Assembly (NCBI GenBank): GCA_020080175.1
Contig: JAGHQL010000059.1
Span: forward strand, 62,001-126,000
Length of the DNA stretch: 64,000 bases
Direction: 5' to 3'
From: Glutinoglossum americanum
Taxonomy: Eukaryota > Ascomycota > Geoglossomycetes > Geoglossales > Geoglossaceae
The notes below the pieces were generated by a model, which was not told where the DNA came from, did no database searches, and saw only the letters and a list, made by a program, of their open reading frames with translations. A program made the position numbers and the translations under genes. This document shows positions 51,319-62,376 of the stretch, piece after piece (within the stretch, counting starts at the first letter, position 1; each line of letters starts with the position of its first letter).

Positions 51319-52407
51319 TTAGCCGGTAACCATCGTAATATTGTCGGTAAAGATCCAGCTCGAAGCGCAGCCTGCTCCAATTTCAGAAGCGGAGGCGACA
51401 ATCCCAGATCCATCTCTGGGAAGAGGAATCTCGTTCCAACGGCCCTTGACATCCCCATCATCATCTAACTCTGGGCCACAATTCCCATGCTCTCCCCAGC
51501 CCCATGCCACGAGCTTACCATCCAGAGTCAGTCCTAGAGCATGTTCACTCCCAATTGCAATCTTCTGTAACTCCGGGATACCAGCAGGGGCGAGTTGGCC
51601 GTGGTCGTTCCGTCCCCAGGAGAGCAGACGATTATCCCCTTGGAGGACATATATACTTCCCCAACTCGCACCAATATCTTTCCAGCCCTGGATGGATTCT
51701 GGCATGGAAGACTTTACACCCCACTTGTTCAACCCGAGAACAAGGTGACGGCCAGCGACAGGGCTGCCAACCAGGTAGGTGAATTCACGTCCACAGGCCG
51801 CCCTATCGACTGGAAAGGTGATGCCTTCGATTTTCCTAGGGGACCAGACTATTGCAGCGGGTTCTCCAAGCTGGCCTTTACGGCCATCACCCCATCCATA
51901 GGCATCGCCGTTGGACAGAACAACGATTGTGTGTGCCATGCACGACGCAACGTCGATAATCTCAGTCCCCGCAGGAGGGAAATGCAAGATGCGCTGAGGC
52001 ACTCCGGAATGAATTACTCCATCACCCATGCCAAGCTGTCCCCTTGAACCTATGCCGCAACTATACACATCATTTTTATAAGAGATGAACGTTGTAGCTT
52101 CCCAAGTGGCTGCACACAGTTTGAACCCGTCGATGCCAAGGAGAGGTGACGTCTCCACTTTAATTCTTGCAAATACCGCCTCTGAGGGCATTGGCGTAGC
52201 GCCAAAGCCACATCTTCCACCCGCATTTTCTCCAGTTGCGAATGCACCGTTTGAGAATAAAACAACGGTGTGGTTTCCGCCGGCAGCGATCTTGACTGGT
52301 GGCTTATCGACAGTTACAGGCAATAAGCATTTAGTTGGGATAGATACATCTTCCTGATGCCCGAGACCAAGTTGTCCAGAGCCATTTGATCCAAATGAAT
52401 GCAGCAT
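51319..52407 (-). CDS. ATS1: RCC1-repeat protein, Ats1-like
   Basis: A single open frame of 362 codons. At least six RCC1-type beta-propeller units are visible: MLHSFGSNGSGQLGLGHQED, NGAFATGENAGGRCGFG, NDVYSCGIGSRGQLGMGDG, NGDAYGWGDGRKGQLGEP, NRLLSWGRNDHGQLAP and DGKLVAWGWGEHGNCGPE. Length and arrangement fit yeast Ats1, a cytosolic RCC1-like protein that partners with Kti11/Dph3 and supports diphthamide synthesis on EF-2 and Elongator-dependent tRNA wobble modification. It is too short for Prp20/RCC1 and lacks its basic N-terminus. It has no intron. It is divergent from RPL7, with 182 nt between start codons. Confidence 0.82.
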   Translation of the reverse strand: MLHSFGSNGSGQLGLGHQEDVSIPTKCLLPVTVDKPPVKIAAGGNHTVVLFSNGAFATGENAGGRCGFGATPMPSEAVFARIKVETSPLLGIDGFKLCAATWEATTFISYKNDVYSCGIGSRGQLGMGDGVIHSGVPQRILHFPPAGTEIIDVASCMAHTIVVLSNGDAYGWGDGRKGQLGEPAAIVWSPRKIEGITFPVDRAACGREFTYLVGSPVAGRHLVLGLNKWGVKSSMPESIQGWKDIGASWGSIYVLQGDNRLLSWGRNDHGQLAPAGIPELQKIAIGSEHALGLTLDGKLVAWGWGEHGNCGPELDDDGDVKGRWNEIPLPRDGSGIVASASEIGAGCASSWIFTDNITMVTG

Positions 52408-52589
52408 CGAGATCTCGGGGCGATGATCGTTAGATGCTTGGTGTCTTGAGCCTCAAGAAAACTCTTGGCGCTTTAGGGCTAATCTCGTGACCCACAATTT
52501 TGCAACTTCAGGAATTTCTATATTTTAACTTTGCTCGTGCCTGTCTACCACAACCATCGACGACGACGCGACCAACAATAATCGCCACG
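52408..52589. promoter_or_regulatory. Compact bidirectional promoter of ATS1 and RPL7
   Basis: This 182-nt region drives both genes. It holds CTTTAGGGCTAA near 52470, containing the telobox-like TTAGGG core often found before ribosomal-protein genes in filamentous ascomycetes. A pyrimidine- and A-rich stretch precedes the RPL7 ATG. The motif call is by eye. Confidence 0.4.
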
Positions 52590-54161
52590 ATGTCGCCCTC
52601 CAAGACGTACGCATTCTATACCACCCCTTCTTTTGCTGTCTCCAAGTTGGATTTGTCAAATATAGCCTAGTCCCGCTCGCTGGAGATGCTGTGCTTTTGG
52701 ATAATTCCTAGGCCACCAGCGCCAGCTCGATTCGTCCCAACAGGCTCTCTCAATCTCATCGTCCATTGCGACAGATTTGGTTAAGCTGAGCAATGGGGTC
52801 TTGGGGATGAAGAAATTTTCTTCTCCCTCAAATCAATTGTCGCACTCGACCGTGTTGGTATCCTGCTCCTTGCTAGGTACCAAGTAACGGTCAAAACATG
52901 TGCAGTGCAACCATCTTGAGATATTTCTCGAGGTCTTGTTGGATGAGTGTACTCCAATTGCATGAACAGATTTCTGTATCTTGGTGCAGATTCCAAGTAA
53001 TGTTATCAATCTCACCAATTAAATTCATATCGTCGAGTCTGCTCCGAGTCCGAGAATGCCGCACTGTGGCTGCAATTCTTCACTTGGCGTTAAGCTCCAT
53101 TGATACCTTCACCAAGCGAACAGGTTATTCTAACATGTTCATTTCGGGTGATATAGGACCGTACCAACCCACGACCATATCCTCGTGCCAGAGACCCTTC
53201 TAAAGAAGCGGAAGAGCCAGGAAAAGCAGCGCGAGGAACGCTCGGCCGAGCTCGCAAAGAAGAGAAAGGTGGGTACTAGTTTTTTCACGTAGCAGGGTGC
53301 GATTAGACGATAGTGATGATGACTACCATATTACGCGGCTAGTCCTTCGGGTCGATGTTGTCGCTTTGTTAACCATCTTTCGGGGCTGAGTCGTCAAGGG
53401 GGAGAATTACTTCTTGTTTTTCTATCATAGATATGAGCTCTCGCTAACATTATCTTTGCATACACTTAGGCTGCGAAGGAAAAGCGTGGCGTCATCTTCA
53501 AGCGCGCCGAGAAGTATGTCAAGGAATACCGTGATGCTGAACGGGAGAAAATCCGTCTCTCTCGTCTAAGCAAGAAGCAAGGTTCATTCTACGTTCCTGC
53601 TGAGCCCAAGCTGGTATTCGTGGTTCGCATCAAGGGGTACGTAGCTGAATTTCCACAAATCCTTTTTCCTCGCTGCTGACCGGCCGGGTTTGGATCTCCA
53701 GTATCAACAAGATCGCTCCCAAGCCCCGGAAAATTCTTCAACTGCTCCGTCTCTTGCAGATCAACAATGGCGTCTTTATTCGCCTTACCAAGGCCACGTT
53801 GGAGATGCTAAAGGTGGTTGAACCTTATATCGCCTATGGTTATCCCAATCTCAAGTCCGTCCGCGAACTCATTTACAAGCGCGGATATGGCAAGATCGAA
53901 AAGCAACGTATCCCACTCACCGATAACTCCCTTATTGAGGAGAACTTGGGCAAATACGGCATTGTGTGTATGGAGGATCTCATCCACGAGATCTTTACCG
54001 TTGGACCGAACTTCAAGCAGGCGAGCAACTTCCTATGGCCGTTCAAGCTGAGCAACCCTACTGGCGGCTTCCGGACGCGCAAGTTCAAGCATTTCGTTGA
54101 GGGTGGTGACTTGGGCAACCGAGAGGATGAGATTAACGGGCTGATTAGACAGATGAATTAA
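52590..54161 (+). CDS. RPL7: 60S ribosomal protein L7 (uL30)
   Basis: Four exons (52590-52606, 53157-53268, 53470-53636, 53702-54161) give 251 residues, the standard length. The basic N-terminal extension ([28 protein letters not shown]) precedes the uL30 fold: [34 protein letters not shown] and the following [13 protein letters not shown]. Then come [63 protein letters not shown] and [21 protein letters not shown]. It binds 25S rRNA in the large subunit. Intron 1 is 550 nt, the longest in the window, with a 17-nt first exon; long first introns after a tiny exon are common in fungal ribosomal-protein genes. Intron 2 carries a C/D-box snoRNA. Confidence 0.97.
53306..53395 (+). ncRNA. C/D-box snoRNA in RPL7 intron 2 (snR39/snR59-type guide)
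   Basis: Box C GTGATGA (53313-53319) and box D CTGA (53386-53389) are closed by a stem of GACGA (53306-53310) with TCGTC (53391-53395). Just before box D is ACCATCTTTCGGG (53372-53384), complementary over 13 nt to the conserved 25S rRNA sequence CCCGAAAGATGGT. The fifth-nucleotide rule points to the G of CCCG, equivalent to yeast Gm805. The adjacent A807 is the target of snR39 and snR59, which yeast encodes in introns of RPL7A and RPL7B. A degenerate C'-like CGATGTT lies at 53353-53359. The host gene, boxes, terminal stem and guide all agree. Confidence 0.87.
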
Positions 54162-54695
54162 GGCAGCTCACGTTCGAAGGGGTAGCTTACTAGAAATGCA
54201 GGCATTGTAATGCAGTTTTAGCAAGACCATGAGAATCAAAAGAGAACGAACAATTTTTTGAAATCCATTCCGCATCGAATTCATGATTCAAACCACGTAT
54301 ATTTTCGATTTCCACCTTGATAAAGCGAAACTATATCTACTCAGGTTTCGCGGGGCAAAGCGACATCCTTCAACCCTTAGTCTTATAGCAAGACCTACTC
54401 CGTTCCCCGCGATGATTTACGCAGCCCCTGTAGATATGTACAATTGACAAGGTAACAGTATTCTGCAGCCAGCTCACCCCAACTCCCACCCCTTTTTGGC
54501 GGGTGAGCACGCCGCCCTGTGATCGCGTGAGCGGGCATCCACTATCCGACTGACGCCGAAGCTCTGATTATTCCAGTGCCGCTTCAAGCGCTCTTGTCAC
54601 GTGTATCTCCACTGCGCGTCCACCCCTCGCGAGCAAAAATATCGGCGACATAAACCACAAACACAGCATACTCCACTTCCTCAACTCAAAGCAAA
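54162..54695. other. Intergenic between RPL7 and ARP6
   Basis: About 530 nt. The first half is the 3' flank of RPL7 (a TAAAGCG-rich and AT-rich part). The second half holds a CACGTG E-box-type palindrome near 54599, about 100 nt before the ARP6 start. No coding frame is seen. Confidence 0.5.
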
Positions 54696-56352
54696 ATGCC
54701 CCGTCAACCAAAACCGACAGAAAAGCCCCTTCCAGAACGCACCCTAATCCTCGACAATGGTGCTTATACTATCAAAGCAGGTTTTGCCTCCGACTTTCCT
54801 GATGTAGAGGACTGCCATTTGATACCCAACTGCATCGCGCGTGCCCGAGACAAGCGGATCTGGATAGGCGGACAACTAGAGCACTGCAAGGACTTTGGCG
54901 AGATGGCTTTCCGAAGACCGGTGGAGAAGGGATACTTGGTTAATTGGGAGGGTGAGAGGGAGATATGGTGTAATTCTTTCTTTGATGATGATGCAAAATT
55001 AAAGGTAGATATATATGGATATGTAGAATGGGAACTTTACAGAATCAAAAGGAAACTAAAACTTTGTTTGCAGTGTGACCCTCGGGAGACGAATCTTATC
55101 CTCACGGAAGCCCCTAATGCACCTGTCGCTCTACAGACGAACTGTGACCAGATGATCTTTGAGGAATTCGAATTTGCGTCATACTACCGATGTGTGGGTC
55201 TGTGAGTCCTATCCTTCCGAATAGCCGCCATTTCGGCCGTAACCTTGTATCGAGGGTTAACAAGTTCAAAAAGGCGCATCACTTAATACTTACAATGATA
55301 TCCCCTCACTCTTCGACGATTCCGCACGTCCGCCAGCTACTCCTCCATCTCCAGTCGAAACCCTGCTCCTAATAGACTCTGGCTTCTCTCATACGACTGT
55401 TACGCCACTAGTTCATGGCCGCCCTGTCCAGTCTGCTATCCGTCGCCTCGATATTGGAGGCAAACTCCTGACGAACTATCTAAAAGAATTAGTGTCGATA
55501 CGACACTACAACATGATCGACGAAACGCACCTCATGAATGAAGTTAAAGAGGCAGTGTGCTATGTCAGTCACGATTTTAAGGGTGATCTAGAGCGCACGT
55601 GGAAGGGTAGTGTAGGTGACCGACGGAAACCTGGGAGCGATGGAGTCGACATAGTCGTAGATTATGTGCTACCAGACTACAATACGCAGAAGGCAGGCTT
55701 TATGCGGTCTCATGACCCGTCGTTATCAGGTAAACTAAAGAAACTTGGGTCATCTGCGGGTGCCAATGGGGACGCTGGGTTCGAAGATTTCATGACGTTA
55801 GGGAACGAGAGGTTTACAGTGCCCGAGCTCCTCCTTAGCCCCGGGGACGTGGGCATGAAGCAAGCAGGGCTAGCAGAAGTCGTGATGCAAAGCCTGCGGG
55901 TGCTACCGATAGGGCTTTGGTCGGCTGTGCTGGCGAATGTGGTTGTGGTTGGCGGAAACGCAAAAGTTCCTGGATTTGTGGAGAGACTGTATGTGTCTCA
56001 CTCACCTAAAGCCTGATTGTTACCGAGACCGATGTGGTGCAGAGCTAACCGCTACCCGTCTACAGAGAAGCAGAGATTCGCTCCCTAGCACCCGCAGATT
56101 GTATTCTACGAGTTGCGAGGCCCGCAGAGTAAGTCACTTTCCAACAGGTCATCATTGTGTACCTCAATGTATTCTAGCTCGCTGTCCCTAACCACATCTA
56201 GTCCTATCAAATACGCATGGCTCGGAGGAGCGAATCTCGCGAAAAATCGGCCTATTTTGAAGGAAATGGTTGTGACTAGGCAAGAGTACCTAGAACATGG
56301 GGGCGGATGGGTAGCAAAGAAGTTCTCGGGCGGAGTTGGGGCGCCAAAGTAA
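54696..56352 (+). CDS. ARP6: Actin-related protein 6 (SWR1 complex subunit)
   Basis: Five exons (54696-55004, 55074-55197, 55274-55988, 56066-56128, 56202-56352) give 453 residues. The actin-fold start RTLILDNGAYTIKAGFA carries the first phosphate loop. CHLIPNCIARARDKRIWIG and RRPVEKGYLVNWEGEREIW are typical of Arp6. LLLIDSGFSHTTVTPLVHGRPV is the second phosphate loop, followed by GGKLLTNYLKELVSIRHYNMIDETHLMNEVKE and VCYVSHDFKGDLE. VVVVGGNAKVPGFVERLEAEIRSL and IKYAWLGGANLAKN close the fold. Arp6 with Swc6 helps SWR1 exchange H2A for H2A.Z in nucleosomes. Intron 2 starts GTCTGT and ends at an AAG, the only pair restoring GASLNTYNDIPSLF. The 3' side shows no close neighbour. Confidence 0.94.
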
Positions 56353-58921
56353 GAGTGCGATGAGGTAGTGGGTGGCCATGCATGAACACCAGACTTCTGG
56401 GACGCACGCAAGGAAATTTGCCTTCGAGCTATTGGAGACCCGAAATACCCCGTATGAGCAACTGCGTTTCCCGATGGAGGGACCTTGGCGCCTGGTAACG
56501 ATACAACGATCATATACGTACGCGTTATGGTTTGCACCATCGCATCCCCAGTCATGACTCCTATATAGTCGTCTCAGACTGTTTACCACGCCAAACATGG
56601 TCGCCAAATAAATCTAATCGCTCGTTTCACCCACCAGAATGTGCTGATATTCTAACTCCTTGAACTCGCATTTGCTTGTTTCGTGAGAATTTTCATGCCA
56701 AACCTCCTGTATTGCTTGGAGTTTCTAGAAAGTCAAGAACATCTATCTAAAGGCGAGAATGGCAGTGGTGAAGAGGAGAAGATATAATTCCAGCGCCTAC
56801 GCTTTGAGAAGTTTGGTGGACAAAAGCGCTGCGATGGACTGCATCTATCACGAACACGAGCGACGGAGTGCTGCGGTGCGGTATAAGAGTGAGCAGGTCC
56901 ACCTCCGAAACGAAAAAGTGCGTGGACAAGAAAAGGAGAAGACACATTAAACGCCCCGCGGTGTTTTGTCGAAACGAACGCCGATCAAACGTTAAAATTA
57001 TAGCATAAAGGGAGAGCGCAGAATCCCCCCCTCAAAGGGTGTCCAGCGGAAGGAGGGAGGCACGTAAGTCAAGTAAGCGGCAAGCTTTCCACAGCTTCTT
57101 TGGCGCAGTGGTAGCGCACCCCCAAACTCTCAAATCTGATTTTTCTGCTTTCGGAGTTCCGCGATGATACCCATTTCTCCAACGGAGGGGAGGCCCGGGG
57201 TCCGATTCCCCGAGGAGGCTAAATAAAATCTAATTCTTTTTCTCCCCAGGGATAGATACTCTAGGGGGAGGGATCTCTTTTGGGGGATTTTTTTTTTTTT
57301 TCTTTCGAAAGGATACATCACCGCTCAACCGCGCACCGTCCGTCCTCCGTGCCTCTCTTTCGCCGGCGCCGCTCCGACGCCTATACCGCCAGCCCCATCC
57401 CCGACTCCTCCGGAACCGCATCGCATCGCATCGCTTCGTCCATCCCAATATCCCCCCGTCTGCTGGCCTGGAAAATCCCGCGGAGATGATTGTTAGATAA
57501 GTCCCATCAGCGTGTCCTGCCTACCTCTCCCATACGCGTACGCAGGCTCTTGTTCAGACGACAGCGACGGTTCAGATTCTTCTAGCTAAAGAGTAAGAGT
57601 ATCCTGCAGGCGGGGGTGGGTATGTGTATTCTTCTATTAGAGGTGGCCGTGTGGGCATGATGAATGGGCTGGGGGTGAGGCGTGCGTCTCCGAGGCGGGC
57701 GAACAGCGCCTTGCTGTTCGGGGATGCTTAAGAATTCTTTGGGGAATCCGGATGGGGAAGGTTGCCCCGAGTGGGGGGAGTGAGGAACGGGGTGTGGGTT
57801 GAGGGGGGGTTGCTCCACTATTAGTAGCTTAGCCCTGTTTCTAATGGTGGTGGTCATTCCATTGTTAGCTAATAGGCTTTGTTTCTTTGTCCCCTTGCTC
57901 ACCCTTCCCTCTACTGAAGGCGCTCCTACCCGTGCTCCACCCGCTCCCCAGATCCCATACTCTCAACTTCTCAGCGCATTGCAAAAGCGACCTGCCAAGC
58001 AGCAAAAAATGTCCACCGCCTACCATTACTTCCACCGGTGCGAACATACGCTCCTTCGCGACATCACGTTCTGCCTCGCAGAGCGCAAACACCGGCGATG
58101 GAATGGGTGCCCCCGCTACCGATAGTCCAGTTCGGTTGAACCCGCTAGAGTCGCTCGTGACTCTTGCTCCAGGCGATGTCAATGAGCTAGTGGGGTTTCC
58201 GAAGAGACGGGATGGGGTGCGGTGAGAGGAGTGTTTAGGGGTTTGTCTATAGCTTCGTATGAAGTCAGTTAGAGAAGCAAGTTCTAGCCAAAATTTCCCG
58301 GCCAGCACAACGATCTCTTACGCCCGCTAAGGTGCGTGGGATTGGTCGGTGGTTGCTGAGCCTCGTTGAACTCCTAACCACTATAGAGACCCAACCTAAA
58401 TGATCCCCTTAGTGCTTGTAACCCTTCCGGTTCCCGTTGCCCTTTTCTTAAGGGGTTCAAGCCCCTCGCTGGTTCCGAGCCGCGCTCGAACAGCTTAATG
58501 AACCTCACTGAGTTTCCGGCATTTTGATTCTCAACCCGAGGGCCTTCTACGGCGCGCTGCTGTTTTCTATTGCCTGTTCAATCTTCCCTTCATCGGTGTT
58601 ACGTAAGCTATGTTACATAGGCAATCGTTAGTGTAGTTGCGGCTATAGTTGGTCACGTATCGCCAACGACGGGAAGGACTTCAGGAGAGCAAAAGAAACG
58701 GGTACAAAGCTAGCGGCAGTATCGGCGTTTTATCACAGGGTCAAATTACGGAGCGAGGTTTGCGGCAGGGGCGAGTGTGGCAGTGGGGAGAGGAACAATG
58801 TCCTGACCAAGTCGGATTCTGCTAGGCTTACAGCCGCACCCTAGTGATGTGGCAGACTGCCCAACCCGGGAGGGTGTTTACTCTAAAAGTAGTAGTACCC
58901 ATATAACCTAGTCTATTCTAA
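56353..58921. other. Gene-poor 2.6 kb between ARP6 and XPT1
   Basis: Contains the tRNA-like sequence at 57094-57220 and a 14-nt T run (57288-57301). A minus-strand frame of 147 codons (57865-58308) and an overlapping plus-strand frame of 108 codons are open, but neither resembles a known family. A GGGGTTCAAGCCCC hairpin lies near 58457. Confidence 0.45.
57094..57220 (+). tRNA. tRNA-like sequence, interrupted or degenerate
   Basis: The acceptor arms GCTTCTT (57094-57100) and AGGAGGC (57213-57219) pair over seven positions with G-U allowed. The D arm is GCGC-AGTGGTA-GCGC and includes an A box, TGGCGCAGTGG. The T arm is CGGGG-TCCGATT-CCCCG and includes a B box, GGTCCGATTCC. A T run follows at 57236. 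The middle is about 50 nt too long. The expected anticodon stem can only be drawn as four pairs (CCCC with GGGG) with no proper T33. It may have a long intron, or be a tRNA split by an insertion; the anticodon cannot be assigned. Confidence 0.45.
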
Positions 58922-59916
58922 CTATACTGGCTTTTGTTCCGCGGCGAGGCGGTCATGCTCGTCGATGTCACTGCGCCTCAGTTAGCAGCTCCATTGCTTG
59001 ACGTTTGAACGTGTTTGCTTCGGAGAAACCCACATGGCTTCCCATGGATAACAGATCCAGATATCTTCAACTGTCTTGGCGGCTAGATACCGGTTCTCAT
59101 CCACCATTTCTTTAGGGAGAGTCCCTTTTTTGGGCTTGTCCTTGTTCTATTCGGGGTGAAGACGGGTCAGCATAGCGAATTATTCCCTAACAACTTCCCC
59201 CGGACATTCTCTGATAAGGGGCAACTATGAGACTCACATGCAGCACGAAGATGAAAAACTGAGTTTTTTCGCCCTGTCTCCCAAGCTTCTTCTGCATCAT
59301 GTCTACATCTTTCTCTAGCTCCTTTACTGCGTATTCCAACGTCGTTCTCGTGTCATCCACCTCATCCACGATCAAGATGTTCTTTCCAATAAGATTTGCC
59401 ATCTCCAAGCTGCTCAGATCCAACCATTGCGTACGCGTAACCTTGGTTCCAGCCTCTTCGACGGGATCATCAGTGCCAATCTTCTCGTAGAGGGATAATC
59501 CTATGGCTTGGATTGGGATGTTAGGTGCACCAGGACGTTTGAGGAAAGAGCTGTAATCTGATGTTAGCTGGGTTCTAAGTCGTATATGGAGGGAGGAAAG
59601 CTGATGATTCAGCTATCTCCTTAGGGTTAGGGCTACTAGACCGGAGAACACGTGCTGGAACATAACCGCCTCCTCCAATAGCAATCATGAGATTGGGTTT
59701 AAAATCGTTGAGGATGTGATCCGCATTTTCCTTGCAAAGTTTGTGCACCTACACATCTCAGTTGACCGTATACGCCATATATACTATAACAAGGCTACAA
59801 GGCCACGCTTTAGGAAAGTAAAATATCGGCCACAACAGAGTCGCCAAAATAAACCCCACATGGAATAAAGCGACTCGACTCACTTGGTTGTAGGTGATGT
59901 AGTGTTTCTGGACCAT
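58922..59916 (-). CDS. XPT1: Xanthine/hypoxanthine phosphoribosyltransferase
   Basis: Five minus-strand exons (59916-59884, 59748-59642, 59550-59238, 59146-59034, 58970-58922) give 204 residues, near the length of yeast Xpt1 and Hpt1. It starts MVQKHYITYNQVHKLC, then MIAIGGGGYVPARVLRSFLKRPG. The PRPP-binding loop is ILIVDEVDDTRTTL. FFIFVLHNKDKPKKG and RYLAAKTVEDIWICYPWEAID complete the family pattern. It transfers phosphoribose from PRPP to xanthine or hypoxanthine/guanine in cytosolic purine salvage; the exact base preference cannot be read. Intron 2 uses a GTCTAG donor. The other donor, GTAGCC, inserts residues and aligns less well. The last exon is 49 nt. Confidence 0.9.
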
Positions 59917-60339
59917 TTTTGCTGGGACACGGACACAAGAGGCTAGGGACAGCGAGGGGAGTAGAGCAAGAGAGGCATATAAGTAGTGCAATAGATGGAG
60001 AGACTAAATGCTCCATTCATGTTGTCCCTGACCCCCACGTTCGTGAATGCTTTTTTTTTATGCCTCGCGCTAAGCCCGTTATAGCCAATTTATCACGTGA
60101 TTATCCAGTGTTAGGGATTCGCTGAGCAAAAACCACGAATCACTGCCAAATTCTCCAAGCATCCGAAATTCAATGCTCGCATGGCCCGTTGCTCCTGTTA
60201 AGTGGGAACCAGCAATAGGAAAACCTAAAATATTCGTCCGAGGGTTGACAGGATTCTCTCCCAGAAATCGTGCTCCTACTAGTACTTGATGACTACTACG
60301 AGTTGCCGCTTCAGGCTCGGAGGACCTAGTTGGCCACAG

Positions 60340-60660
60340 CGCCTTATAAATCCCTTTAAGGCGGCTTCAACGGTATAGTGGTATCTGGACAAGCCCAATA
60401 CACTAGTGGCAAAGGCCAGAGAGCCGAGAAAGGCTCGGGACATGAGGTTGACTCTAGATAGGGACTGCTAAAGATGAAACTAGAGGTTTGAAACAACCCT
60501 CGCCAATGCACCCAAGCTGAAGGACCGACGGAAAGCTATCCCCTTAGGGGATCCCGGCGATAAAATTAATCAGGGGACCATAAACGAGGACGCCATAGGT
60601 GAGAAATTAAACGCAATAAATAGGAACGGGTTGTAAAGAGAATAGAGGAAAAGAGGCCAT
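60340..60660 (+). ncRNA. Possible pol III transcript of unknown class
   Basis: GGTATAGTGGT near 60372-60382 fits a tRNA-type A box, and GGTTTGAAACAACC near 60485-60498 is a weak B box. Between and after them the sequence has purine-rich segments and short hairpins, including ATCCCCTTAGGGGAT near 60538-60552. A good T terminator is not evident. It does not resemble 5S, U6, SRP, RNase P or MRP RNA in the conserved parts I know. It may be chance. Confidence 0.2.
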
Positions 60661-60730
60661 CACTGAAGCCTAACGCAGCCAACCACAGGGCCCCTGTGAG
60701 CTATGCCAAAACCAGGCGATCCCTAGAATA

Positions 60731-62376
60731 TCATACGACTGTATGAAGGGCAGCTTTCTGCCTCCTAACCTCCTTCCTTTGTGACTTCTTCAGCACTGAT
60801 GCAAGTCTGAACTTCGGGTCTTCCCCAGGTAGTGCACATTCCTCCCGAAAACACCAGACGTGGACATATTCGTGCCAACAGAAGGCTAGGAAGTTCTCAT
60901 CGCCGATGAGCCCGCACACGGGCCGCATTACCCCCGTCCGTCTCAAGTCATCATGCGAAATTTGTGAGAATTCCGGTGTGCTGCTGCTTGGTGGGGACTC
61001 TGAATAGGTCAAGCCACGGCCGACTTCCAGGTCGGATATAAGTAGGCCATTATTCCGATAATTTGTTGAAATTAAGATATCTTTCCACAGAATACGGAAA
61101 TCAGACATACCTGGAATCTCGTCGGAGAATAACAGGTCTTTTCTGGAATCGAATTGAATGAGACACGTCGTCTGGCTGCTCACACACGGACGGGCAACGA
61201 CAGCGTACAGTCCATTGTAGTCGCGTGGTTGGATGTGCCAGCGCTCCAACTGAATGGTTGCGGATTTTCGAGTTTCCAAAGAGCTAGACGTGAGTAGTAC
61301 CCCGTCGAACGTATACCTGTCAAACCTAATACTAGCCTCTGACGTGTCGCCAAGTATAGAGCGAGAGAAAACAACAATGCAGTCCTCGAACGGGGAAAGT
61401 AGCAGCAGCCGATACTCCCAGTCAATTGCATTTAGTGTAATACCGCGCGAGTTTTGTGAATCGAAATTCCAAACGAGGATGCCAGCTTTAAAGAGAATTG
61501 CAACGGTTCTATCTTGGATAGTGAGGTTCCGAACCTCTCCAGAAGGGAGCCGGAAATTATGGTGCACGTTATTGGAATGATCCCAAACGTAGCATCTCCT
61601 ACTAGAACTATTAATACGCCCCGACAGCTCAAGGGAGCAGCTCAGATCTCACCCCATTGAAGAAACGCAGCCAACTAACGACTTTGAAATTCCCAAACGG
61701 AATATTCGCTCCCTATTCCCCGGGCATGCTCTGAAGAGTCTTCCGCCCTCAAGATAGCGCACAGTAACAGTACCAGTTTTAGTCTCACTACCATATTCTA
61801 TCCAACCAAGCTTTCCATCGCAGTATGCGACCTCTCTCCCAAAATCTTCTCCTCCAATGCCCAGCTGAAATGTACCACGAGTGTAGCCTGCTGTACTAAA
61901 GGCTCTCCCTAATCTGAAAGCCTGCCAGCGGTGGGTTTTGTCACGGAGCAAAGCCACAGGGTCGATAGCTGGACTATCTAGTGGCGGTATTTCTCCTGGG
62001 AAGTGCTGCTGAAGAGCCCGAGTACATATTTCCCGTGAGCATAGGACATGGTTCCAGGCTTTACAGACCTGCAATATTATATTAGCCCCAATCCGAGAGC
62101 GTGAGAACTCACTCTCTAGTGTATGAAATGCTGATCTAGGCAGCGGGTGGGCAAGGCTTCTTAGAATCGTGGGAAGGGAACTTTATTGGGAACCAACGCA
62201 CTCTTCTTAGGAGGAAAAGCTCTACTGGCTGAAGGTATTGCAAGACAAGGTTGATCAACTCCGCTGGCAGCGACGATAAAATGTCGAGATGAAAGCATCT
62301 CGAGTTTAGGCGGTGCTGGAGCTCTCTCCATTCATACGGTGAGAGGTCAGAGAGATCTGATATTATGCGTTCAAGT
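60731..62376 (-). CDS. F-box protein, first exon not resolved
   Basis: Three minus-strand exons are clear: 62376-62202, 62068-61653 and 61601-60731, giving at least 486 residues. The first contains SDLSPYEWRELQHRLNSR-type sequence (read as SDLSDLSPYEWREL), then the F-box LSSLPAELINLVLQYLQPVELFLLRR, continued in the next exon by VCKAWNHVLCSREICTRAL. The C-terminal part repeats strands such as YVWDHSNNVHHNFRLPSGEV and FKAGILVWNFDSQN, suggesting a degenerate beta-propeller for substrate binding. It ends with a basic KKSQRKEVRRQKAALH. The acceptor at 62377 shows that a further 5' exon exists, but I could not choose its donor or start. A likely role is as an SCF substrate receptor. Confidence 0.72.

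Noticed and set aside
52607-53156. A second snoRNA in RPL7 intron 1
   Set aside because: GGATGA-type and CTGA motifs occur, but not in the right order with a closing stem or rRNA guide.
57865-58308. 147-codon minus-strand frame
   Set aside because: It overlaps an equally open plus-strand frame, has no recognisable motif and shows no splice-consistent extension.
58440-58480. tRNA T-arm-like GGGGTTCAAGCCCC
   Set aside because: No acceptor, D or anticodon arm can be fitted upstream, so it is a simple hairpin.
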